A stretch of 64,000 nt of DNA. It comes from Pampus argenteus. Lineage: Eukaryota > Chordata > Actinopteri > Scombriformes > Stromateidae. Within the stretch, counting starts at the first letter, position 1. Each line of letters begins with the position of its first letter. This document shows, piece by piece, positions 34,199 through 44,100 of this stretch. Under the pieces are notes generated by a model. That model worked only from the letters and a program-made list of their open reading frames with translations. It searched no databases and was not told the DNA's origin. The stretch is taken from contig CM072864.1 of assembly GCA_036937835.1 (NCBI GenBank), positions 7,514,001 through 7,578,000 on the forward strand, read 5' to 3'. The position numbers and the translations under genes were made by a program.

Positions 34199-37131
34199 TC
34201 AAGGCTGCATGCGTATGGCCCCGTCCAGTCTAATGACCTCTCCATTAATCATAGGGTTCTCAGCCAGTGATGTCACCAGGTGGGCAAATTCAGCGGGGTC
34301 TCCCAGGCGTGAGGGGAAGGGCACCTGGCGGGCGAGAAATGAGCGCACCTTCTCTGGAAGACCAGCCAGGAGAGGAGTAGAGAACAGACCTGAGGAAGAA
34401 GACTCATTTAGATACAAATAAAATGTCACATCTGCAGTTCTAAAGATGCGGACGCACCAACTGATGTTTTTAGGTGTTTGTTTTCAGCTCAATACAGCAA
34501 ACGGCTACAAACAGTTAAAGTATGATCACTTACCGGGTGCTATGGTGACAACCCTGATGCCCATAGGTGCCAAATCTCTTGCGATGGGGAGAGTCATTCC
34601 AACAATTCCTCCTTTAGAAGCTGAATATGCTGCTTGGCCGACCTGGAGCAAAAAAAAGTAAAAGAGTAAGAAGATTATTTTTCTGTTATTTTTTTTGTGT
34701 GTGTGTGTGTGTGTGTTTTAAATCACCTGTCCATCAAATGCTGCCACGCTGGCAGTGTTAATGATGCATCCTCTGTGTCCATCTGCATCAGGCTCATTCT
34801 TCCCCATCTCACCCACAGCAAGACGGATCACATTAAAGGTTCCTGCGATGTTCACCTGCAGGACATGAACAGAATGAACACATGACTGTCTGATGAGCTG
34901 CGGCTGGTATTAGCCCTTTCTACCGTCTGTCCATCTTACGTTGATAACGCGCTGGAAGTCGTGCAGGTTGTGAGGGATGTCTTTCTTAAAGTTGTAGGTT
35001 TTGACAGCAACAGCGATGCCAGCGCAGTTCACTGCCAGGTCCAGCTTCCCAAACTTCTCTCTGGCCAGGGTCACGGCGGACTGCACGTCTGCCTCCGACG
35101 TCACCTGGGAAATAACAAATATCCTTTTGGATAGTTGTTTGTATTGAAATTATTTTTCATATAGGTGGGAACTACGGAAAGATCAGCTATAAATAAAGTG
35201 TCAGGAAAAGAATTTGCTGGGTTCATGTGTACTGATATGCACCACTGATAGTGCTGCATTATGAGAGTGCGCCATCTACTGTGCTGAGCGTACATTACAC
35301 TGCTGATATATTCATCTTTTTTTTTTTTTTTTTTGTTTCTTTTCTTTTTCAAGTGGAATCAGTCCATGTTTTGATTTACAACAGGGTATGATTAATATTA
35401 GTTGAATGTGTTTTAGCACACACATTGCTGTTGAATAATACTTAGATCTGATGTACTGATGTATTATATCTTACCCTTTTCATTTATTTTTTTCGGTCTC
35501 TTATTTTATTTTATTTTTTTGTTCTGGTTTTGGGATTTACAGTTAATAATATGAGAATTTTGGTCCTTAATATCTGACAATGTCAGAAATTTTGCTTCAC
35601 GCGTGTTTTTTGGTCGTCTCTCTCACAGTTTGATCTAAGAGAACAATTTGGGGTTGAACAAAGATTTTGCCACATTTCTCTCACAACTGTCAACTGTCTT
35701 CTCAGACAGCCCAAAAATCACACAGCGTAAAAGGGCCTTAAGACACTCTGATACCTGAGAAACCACAAACTGAATGACTTAACAAATACCAGGAGTGTGT
35801 GCTGTTCATACATAAAACCTCTGTATTAACTGACTTGCATAATCTTTTTACTTAAAAAGACATTTTAATGATTCTGTATAAGTGAATCTGTCCAAATCTA
35901 TTAAGTCTGGAGAGTATTGGACTCACGTCTGCAGGAGCAAAGGCACAGCGGTCTCCCAGACTGGCTGCCAGAGCTGCTCCATCAGAGGAAGGCAGGTCCA
36001 GGATCACAGCCGATGCTCCGTTCTGCACCAGACGCTCCACAGTAGCTCGGCCCAAACCAGACGCACCGCCCGTCACCAGCCCAACCATACCCTGTTCAAC
36101 ATAAACACACACACATAAGACAGGGACCAGGAGGAGGGTTGTGCAAGAGGAAACACAGTTAGATTAAAACAAACAGAAACAGGAATAACATGTCATTTAT
36201 CCTTCAGAAGCAAAAAACCCTTAACCCTGACATGTTAAATGAATATATACAGTTAATATAATGTTATCGTTTTGTGTGATAGAGAACCGAATATATTTTG
36301 ACTGCAAGAATTAGCAGCAAAATGTAGTGAAAGTACTGCAGTAACAGTAGTGGTTTGGTTCCTCTAACTGATATATTATTATATATGACATCATTAGATC
36401 ATTAATACTGAAGCATCAGTGTTACAGATGGAGCTAGTTTCACTACTTTATATACAGTTAGATAGTTTAGTCTAGTAGTTCCTAACCTAGGGGTCGGTCC
36501 GCTCCAAAGGGTCACCAGATAAAGATGATTAATGTGAGAAGAAAGAAGAAAAACAAAGTTCTGATACACAAATCTGTTTTTAGATTTTGGATTTTTAATC
36601 TAATCTTTGATATTTGGTGAAATATTGGATCATTTGAACATTCATTTATTGAAATGAAACCATGTGAGAAGTTTAAAGGGAAAAATATTCCCCCTGAAAT
36701 GTAGTGGAAGTATAAAGTAGCATCAAACAGAAATACTCCAGTAAAGTACAACAAATACCTCCAAACTGTATTTAGGTACAGAAAATACAAAATTAACTAT
36801 GGCTAAATGTGTGTTATATGCGTTTTTGTAACTGCGATGGAACGGCCCTTTAAATAATGTATCTCTAATGTGTCTGTAAGTCTCTCTTTATACATCCGCG
36901 AGCACGGTTATCAAACACAGTACTGAGTCGACTCACAGGGTGTTAGCTACACAATGAAACTTCCAAACTACGAGAAGAAGAAACCTAGCGGGTAGAAAAA
37001 CCACACACATGTCACAACACAAGTCTCATGCATCACATTGTCTGACAGTAAACACTGTAAGTGATGCTGTGTGCAGCGCTAACAGGTTATATTTTAGCTC
37101 TGCTCACCTTGACACACCGAATATTCGCCAT
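34199..37131 (-). CDS. hsd17b10: 3-hydroxyacyl-CoA dehydrogenase type 2 (HSD10), complete
   Basis: Mitochondrial short-chain dehydrogenase that oxidises 2-methyl-3-hydroxybutyryl-CoA and steroids with NAD and is also a subunit of mitochondrial RNase P. Exons: 37108-37131, 35927-36091, 34940-35104, 34727-34855, 34534-34642 and 34199-34389, summing to 783 nt, 260 residues, one shorter than the human enzyme. Visible signatures: TGGASGLG at residues 15-22 (NAD binding), VNCAGIAVA, catalytic Ser154 in NTASVAAF, and Tyr167 with Lys171 in YSASK. It ends NGEVIRLDGAIRMQP, matching the family end. The start MANIRCVK is the first ATG after a CpG-rich promoter. Nothing is missing, so it should be active. 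Introns contain no recognised element except a (GT)n run at 34697-34717 and a poly-T at about 35318-35334. Confidence 0.98.
35105..35926. other. hsd17b10 intron 2
   Basis: AT-rich intron of about 820 bp with a poly-T run at about 35318-35334. No exon, RNA gene or recognisable element was seen. Confidence 0.5.
36230..36790. repeat. Dispersed teleost repeat fragments in hsd17b10 intron 1
   Basis: Phrases such as gtagtgaaagtactgcagta and gtagtggaagtataaagtag, and the AT-rich stretch between, match a common fish interspersed repeat with aagtaaaagta-like ends. There is no coding capacity. The rest of intron 1 (36092-37107) shows nothing else. Confidence 0.45.
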
Positions 37132-37152
37132 GTTGGTTCAGACACGCGCCCG

Positions 37153-37160
37153 TGACGTCA
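37153..37160. promoter_or_regulatory. hsd17b10: CRE directly upstream of hsd17b10
   Basis: A perfect tgacgtca lies 22 bp upstream of the start codon, in a short CpG-rich stretch (acgcgcccgtgacgtcagg), so the 5' UTR is probably very short. Confidence 0.6.
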
Positions 37161-37164
37161 GGTC

Positions 37165-38019
37165 GAAGATCGTGTATATAACAGAGGCTCACTGACAAGT
37201 TTCAATAAAGCTCTTTGGAAAAAAAAGAGGCTCTTTTTAACATTCAACGTATATTTTAAAATAGCCAACAATGTTTATTTGTGTCGGTGATGTGAAGTTT
37301 TATGGAATAACATTTGTGCTTTTATTATAATAAGATTGTAACTCAAAGATATTTTCAAAATATCAATATAAAAAAAGAAAAAAAAACTATGTGGAAAAAA
37401 TAGTATTTATTATTAAAAACAATGGCTGCATTACAGTAAGGAAAGGGAAATGATAAAATGTCTCAAACATAAAATTATATTTTTGTGAATGTCGAGGATG
37501 TGTTCAGGTGTCACCAAAACAGGTTGGGAAATTCAAATTCTCTCAAACTTCTGATGCTATCACTGTCTTACTTCTAAAGACTTGGTCATGTATGAAAGCT
37601 TCTCCTAACCTAAATAGACGCCAGATTAATAAAATATATTCAAATAAAACAATAATACTCATATGTTCATATGCTGTACATTTCACGGTTCATGACTGGT
37701 ATCAGAAATATGGTTCAGTGTGAGAGCTCTGTCATGTTATGTCATCTTTGGTCACATAAACCACGCCTACTTTGTTCTGATTTGACCAATGCGTTTGAGT
37801 TTCAGGTAACGCCCCCCAAACCCCGCCTCCTATTACATATGAGGGATGCTGACCAATCACAGCAGCCCTGCAGCTCACTAAGGTCAGTTAGGGCGACCAA
37901 CTGATGCTTCCTCAGCTCGACTTCAGGAGAATTTACAGACTCAGAGACAAGACAACAACCCTCCTGTCAACACAAATGTACCAATAAGACACACAGCAAA
38001 GAAAACAGACACCATTTAC
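37165..38019. other. Spacer between hsd17b10 and the let-7 unit
   Basis: AT-rich, no recognised gene. The stretch 37750-37900 is GC-richer and contains two CCAAT-type motifs (gaccaatgcg, gaccaatcac) but no supported exon. Confidence 0.4.
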
Positions 38020-38035
38020 AAAGAAAAAAAGAGCC

Positions 38036-38041
38036 TTTATT
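38036..38041 (-). terminator. Poly(A) signal of the let-7 host transcript
   Basis: AATAAA on the minus strand within gtgaaaataaaggctc, about 0.5 kb downstream of the second hairpin. Confidence 0.5.
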
Positions 38042-38569
38042 TTCACAATCTGAATGCAAAAAAATAGACAAAAATATCTATAAAAATATTGTGAACTGAA
38101 TGGGGCAAAGAATAAAATTATTTTAATTTTCTTTTGTATTTTATATCCAAATGTCTTGTTTTGTCTGAACTAAAAGTCCACAACTCAAATATATTCAGTT
38201 TGCTATCATAAAACACTAAAAGGACCAGAAAATAGTTACGAAGCAGGAACTAAAGGAAATTGGCATCTTAAAAAAACTGTTAAATCATAGTAAATAGTAA
38301 AAATAGTAAATAAATAGACTAAGTAAATAATAGGCAATTTATTAACAATTAATCAAGCAGATAATCAGTATAAATATTATACAAGACAATGAAAGAGAAG
38401 CTTGTCAAGTTTGTCTGTCATTTGACAAATCATTGCAGCTCTAATTAAAAAAAACAGTTAAAAAAAAAAAACTAATCATGCAATACACACTTTCTGTAGA
38501 AAAGAATACAATAAGGGCTGTGAAGAGGGCGAGGAAGGGAAACAACGCACAAGGCTGCAGAACATTAAG

Positions 38570-38675
38570 CTGCCGCGTTGTGGAAGGCAGTAAGTTGTGT
38601 GGTTGTATCTCCAAAATAGGGGTTGCAATATCCCACACCCCACAACAACACAACTTACTACCTCACCACAGCACA
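38570..38675 (-). ncRNA. let-7h: let-7 microRNA hairpin, let-7h/miR-98 type
   Basis: The minus strand reads TGAGGTAGTAAGTTGTGTTG plus TT as the 5p mature sequence at 38644-38665. This equals the zebrafish let-7h sequence as I recall it, and differs from mammalian miR-98 only at position 17 (G for A). The 3p arm at about 38582-38602 reads ccacacaacttactgccttc, pairing with the mature arm across a loop of about 40 nt. let-7 microRNAs repress Lin28, Ras and Hmga-type targets and promote differentiation. The second in transcription order. Confidence 0.95.
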
Positions 38676-38978
38676 GCTACAAACTAACACCAAGACTGCA
38701 GATTCATTCTCTATGCGGGAGGGGAGACCTACATTCATACAGACTAAGTTTGGATCTTAATTAAACTGAGCTCTAACTTTAACTGTCAGTAATATGATAA
38801 AGTCATTGCATTTGCATGCTAGCGGGATGGGGGTGATATCGGTCAGATCGCTAATGAGACAGGTGTCATCTGGCCGCTGTCCAAAATACAGCATATAACG
38901 AGTGAAATGAATCCAATGTTCTGTAAAGCACTTGGTGTCATTTTTTAAGCGCTGTCACCAACAGCAACAGAGGCTTTA

Positions 38979-38992
38979 GTCACCGTGGCAAC
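38979..38992. promoter_or_regulatory. RFX X-box-like palindrome near the let-7g-type hairpin
   Basis: The sequence gtcaccgtggcaac matches the RFX X-box consensus (GTTGCCNNGGNNAC) in reverse orientation. A similar site lies at 63801-63814. Function here is unknown. Confidence 0.45.
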
Positions 38993-39044
38993 TGAATGCA
39001 AGATGCAGATAGGCTGGCGGCCTCCCGTCGTGCTGAGGATGGTT

Positions 39045-39140
39045 TGGTGGCCGTGAGAAAGACAGTAGGCTGTATAGTTATCTCCCAGATCTGGTGTGAT
39101 CCTAAAACTATACAAACTACTACCTCATCCCACAGTCCCC
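39045..39140 (-). ncRNA. let-7g: let-7 microRNA hairpin, let-7g/f type
   Basis: The minus strand reads TGAGGTAGTAGTTTGTATAG plus TT at 39106-39127. It has the universal let-7 seed. It equals fish let-7g as I recall it and differs from let-7f only at position 12 (T for A). The 3p arm at about 39057-39080 reads aactatacagcctactgtct, pairing with the mature arm. It lies about 0.46 kb upstream (transcript sense) of the let-7h-type hairpin, so both can come from one transcript. Confidence 0.95.
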
Positions 39141-40756
39141 CTTCTTCTCTGGAGTCCAAATCATCGATATATCACAGTTATACATTTAAAACCTTAATGC
39201 TCAACAGCAAATAAACATGTCCCTGTTCTCATCCTCATTTCTATTGACGCATCTTTAACAGGAGCAGGATGGAAAGACTAAAAGGACGGGTTCATACTTG
39301 TGTGCCTTAAAACAACAGTCAGGTGTCCAAATGAACAAAAAGAGGTTTTCTATGCGTGTACATGTGCAGTGCAAGTGATGGGGGACAAAATCTACAGTGT
39401 CATTTTGTGCAAAAATTGATTTAAAGGGTTTATCTGGAGCTTAGATTAGGCTTCTGTCCAATCAAATCAAGTAGATGAGTCATGTTAGTGCCAAACTGTC
39501 TCTTTTTAATATTATTCTTACACCGGGAAATACTGTCTGAGCAAACACAAAGAGGGAATTCACTGTTTCCCAAAGATGCAATGCTCAAATATCTGTGCCT
39601 ATAGTGACAGGAAAATTAATTGCCAACTGGTCTTAGTCTTTTTTTAAGTGCTGGTTGCACCTTTTCTCTGCTTTATATTATTCTAAACTGATTATATTTG
39701 AGTTTTGGACATTTGGTAGAACAAAAAGGAAAATACATGTAAAAAGGTGTCACCTTGTACTATTGCGTTGTCATCGGCATTTCTGTGTAAGGTCATAACC
39801 AACAATCATTTTCATTGTTGATTAATCTATTTAAAATTAGTCATTTGTAAAATTTTAAAAAGTGCCAATCGCTGTTTTCACACAGGCCAAGATGCAACCT
39901 CAAATGTCTTGTTTTGTCTAAACTAACAGTCCACAACTCAAAGAAATCAGAAACTTGTGGATTTTGTCGCTCATCACTTACACTGTAATGTATTATTAAT
40001 ATGTAATATGTATTATTAAGGACTCTTCTAAGGGTCCGTATGAACAGGAGGAATTATTACAGCCAGATTAAAGACTATTTAAATGTTCTTTTGGGTACCT
40101 GACTGTCGTTTTAACACTTGCAGCATTGTGGATCCCTTCAAGATGTGACCAGTCCTTAGAAAATGATGCAGCCTACTTCTCAGAGGGCTTCCTGTGTTTG
40201 AAGGAGGATCTCCAGCGCCAGATGAGAACCTTGGAAACAAAAACATACACGTGTATCATAAAGGAGCAGACGCAATCAAACGCAATAATAAACTAACCCA
40301 GCAGAGCATCAATCATTAAGCGGCCGCTAACTTCTGTCCTTACTCAGGTGAGGCTAACAGGCTAACCTGGCAGCCACCGTCTTAGCTAACATTAGCTGCC
40401 TGGTTCGAGAAAATAACCGCTTCTGGACATTGCGGTGATGTTTAATACGTAAGTAAGAAAGAGAAGCAGTTCCTGTTCATGCCAGGCGGTTAATTAGCGT
40501 CGGGAGCCAGCTAGCCAGTTAGCCCGACAAGCTAGCAGGAATTGGCGGTTCTCGACACCCGCCTCCCCGTACACTCTGACGCGCCCACGACTGTCTGTAA
40601 TCTGTTAACAGCGTCGGTTTCTGTAGCTCGTCGTCATCGTGGTGTCTGGTGGTAAAGTGATGTAGCTGGGTTTACCTAAAAGCTTCGTGTAGCCCAGGTG
40701 GCTCCGTGTATCATCCTCGCCGTCTGTCCAAAACGGAGCGGGTCTGCTGCTGTTGG

Positions 40757-40771
40757 AAATATCGCGAGAAC
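40757..40771. promoter_or_regulatory. CGCGAGA-type promoter element of the let-7 host
   Basis: The sequence aaatatcgcgagaacta resembles the TCTCGCGAGA element found at CpG-type promoters. It lies about 85 bp upstream of the first-exon donor at 40676. Confidence 0.5.
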
Positions 40772-41159
40772 TACAGGTTCGTGGAGCGCGAGACTTCAAG
40801 TGTTCTCTCACGTCTGGCCACATCGTGACACTTTCTTTTAACCATACAGGGTTAACAGATTCCTTCATAACCTGTTTTAAGATGTTTGTTGAGGATTATG
40901 ACCTCTAACAATGTTTCTAAATTATATTTCAGTTTAGAAACTGAACAGAAGATGATATTTTACTGTGAAGTCCATATTCTCATGTGTATGTACACTGGAG
41001 GCTTCAAGCATCCACATCTTACATAAACTGAATATTGAACCAGGATTGGTTTCCAAACTATATGTAATGTCACAAATTATGCACATAAACCCACTCTTTA
41101 AAAATCAGATATTCAATGATCACACCAGACACAACAAATACTTTTTTTTACTAAAAGAA

Positions 41160-44100
41160 TAAATTTTATTTCAGCACTGTAAGTCATTTCCCAACCAGTA
41201 CAAACATGACTGCCATCTTTGTCTCTTTCTGAACCATTCCTCCCCTCCCTCTGTGAGATCAGACCACCAACAGCCAGACAAATAAAAAAAAAAAAAAGAA
41301 AAAGAAAAAAAAAAAAGCTCTCTTTTTTTTCTCATCTTTCCACAAACAGTCTGGTGCTTCCACAATGCTAACAATGATGACAAATTATACCAACCATAAT
41401 TATAACAGCAATAATGATGATAATATTTCTATAACAATAATATTATGGATACATTTTAACCCTTTTCGCTGCACAGGTAGTTTTGGGTGGCCCTGGGTAC
41501 TGAAAGCACATGTATCGGAACACATGTTGCTGGAGGCATGATTGACCAACATGACAAGAAATGGCCCAAAATGATCAACTTGAGCACCTTTGCGGGACTC
41601 AGCCAAAGAGGAGGGGGGTTATACTGGAGCTTGGGGGGCTGGTGAGGGGGGGAGTGGCAGTGTAGAGAGAGACAGACAGAATAGGGACCCTTTATTCAAA
41701 CTGGACAAAATGCTGTGAGAATTCCTGCAAATAGATCAGAACAGGTACAACAACGGATGATTCTTTTCTACATTCTGTGTGACAGACATTAATACTGTTT
41801 AACTTCTACGATACAACACAGTACATTTTGGTTCTTTTGCATTGTGGAGCTCTTCAGAAATGCTCCCATTTTGAGTAGGCGGTGGGGCAAGGTGTTTTTA
41901 TCCACCGGACAACAGCTCTTACTATTATATCAGAAAGAGGTTGAATTTTCCTCGCAAAGCTTCCACTGAGAAGGTTTGCAGTTACATCTTCTCCTTGTCT
42001 TTTAGACAAGAGAGGCCAGATAAAAAGAAACTCCAAGAGTGCAGTAGTAAGTCTCTTAAGACCACAAGTAACAATTTACTGATTGTTTTTCCAGATTTAT
42101 CATTTGGTCTAAAACAAAGACAAATGTCAAAATTGTGAAAAATGTTCTTCACTTGTTTTATGTACATTTATTGTCAAATTAGACAAAAAAATGCAGCAAA
42201 TTTTCATAAAATTAAAAACTGGAACTAGAGCGCGTTTAGTATTTTTTTTCTTGAAAAATCACTCATAAGATTATCAAAATTGTTGCCGATTAATTTCGAT
42301 TATTTCAACTTTTAAAGTGTCTACCTTTACCATACAAGTTCATCCTGTCTTATTTGCACATTTTATACGTCATCTATTAGAGAGACAACCAATCTCAGAT
42401 TTGTGTTTTTCAGGAAAATTCCACCTCTCTCATCAGCCTTCATGCCCACTAAGGAAGAGACTCTGAGCGTCTGAGTCTGGGGAGTTAAAGGCGAGTCTGA
42501 GAGCACAACAATGACAATGGAAGAACAATGCAAAAGAGGGCGCCACGACCCCAGCATGACAGAAAGCATGTTTATCAGGTGTCATTCCTTCCTGTGTATT
42601 AGCGTAGATCTGATGTGAGCATGTGCAGTGGTTCATACAGCCTTAAATTCAGTCAATAAAGAACGTACAAAATGGAGCGCGAGTGAGCGACAGTAGTGGA
42701 GAATTTACCCAAAAATTCCTTCACAAACTCATGTCACGTTTCACACCTGCTGCCTACTCTGCTCGCTCACTCACTGTCCACAAACACAGTTTCCTGCTTT
42801 CCCGTCTGTCTGTGTCTCTACGAAAAACCACAGTGTAAATACACCATTACCTCACAGACTTGTCAGATAAAAATCACACGTGCTGTAATGTCATATATAT
42901 TTATATAATCATCAGAAAACTTGTTATTCGGGGGAAACCGTTGATGTCGGAAGAAGGGGGTGGGTCGGGAGGAGGGGAACTATAGGGGGCTTTATAGGGG
43001 GCAGAGGGGGATGCTGGGTGTACTTTGGTTCTCAGGTGTTTACAAGAGATGTTTTGCTGCTTTGTGCAAGGGCGCAGAGTTCAGCTTAGATTGATAATGA
43101 GTCGACCACAAAATTGTTATCAGGGATATTATGAAAATCAAACATAGTGCAGACGACGATTTTCAATTCATAACGGGCAATATTTACTTACGTACATAAT
43201 AAACGGTGAAGTGGTCTAAAGATGCCATATAAAATACAGGTAAGGAAAATCGCAATCATTACAGTTCAAATCTCTAGGTTGGCTAAGCGTATTTCAGTAC
43301 TAACTGAAGCAATGGTAGAAGGATTAGATTAGAAGATGTAATAACATTAAAAATAGTAAGAAAAACACATTTGCACAATTGAATAAAACAGTTTTGATTT
43401 TTTTTTTTCTGATTTTTTTTCCAGACTCTGGCTAGATACATACAGAAACTGATTATCAACGTTAATATAACCTTTACTGTTAGTTGGGTTGATTAAGGGG
43501 CGGGGCAGCCCAAAGAGAAAAAGAGAAAAACGGCCAATAGAAACAGTCCTACAGCTAAAAGGAGGGGCAGAAAAGGTGGCGGCGGTGGTGGGTGATAAGA
43601 GTTAAAGAGAGAACTGAAATACAGGGTGTGTGAAATATATTCAGTGTATTTGTATGACGTTTGTACCGAACCGTCCAGTCTGTCTGTGGGTGTGAGTGTG
43701 TGTGTGTGAGTGTGTATGTGTGTGCCTGTACTCTGAGGATTGGAGGGCAGAGAAAAGAAGTGAATGAACAGTATGGTGGGTTATAGAGGAGAGGAGGCGA
43801 GAGAAAGTGTCATAGCGAGGGGGACGGGGGGGCGTTAGGATAACAAGCATAAAAATCACTGATCAAATACCTATCAAACTAAAACAGACAAGGACAAAAG
43901 AGGGACACTACATCATGTATTGTGTTGATTTTTTTTTTCCATACTAGCTACTGTGTAACTCAGGGTTTAACATCTATGTATCTGTGTGTGTCTGTATTCA
44001 TGTGTTATTGTGTGTGCATGTGTGTGTGTGTTAAATCTGTCCATGCAAACTCGAATGTGGGATTTTAATCGTCAGTAGAATGTGTTACCAAATGATCTCT

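Larger units (their letters stand above)
38020..40770 (-). ncRNA. Spliced primary transcript hosting two let-7 microRNAs
   Basis: Inferred transcript unit. A first exon ends at 40676 with a good donor (gtaaac). The second exon begins at 40229 after ttgtttccaag and runs to a poly(A) signal AATAAA at 38036-38041, about 2.2 kb. Both let-7 hairpins lie in the second exon. The 5' end is probably near 40760, where a tatcgcgagaa element lies in a CpG-rich stretch. The longest reading frame crossing the splice site (ending SHLALEILLQTQEAL) resembles no protein I know, so I call it non-coding. Two copies of an AT-rich dispersed repeat lie in exon 2 at 38149-38210 and 39901-39950. Exon 1 extent and splicing are not proven. 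Confidence 0.6.

Noticed and set aside
40173..40229. Protein-like reading VLIWRWRSSFKHRKPSEK in the second exon of the let-7 host
   Set aside because: It requires phase 0 at the acceptor, but in that phase the first exon ends in a TAG stop, so no continuous frame exists.
40605..40868. 87-residue minus-strand frame at the start of the let-7 host
   Set aside because: Open by chance in a CpG-rich stretch. The spliced continuation (ending SHLALEILLQTQEAL) resembles no known protein. Kept as non-coding.
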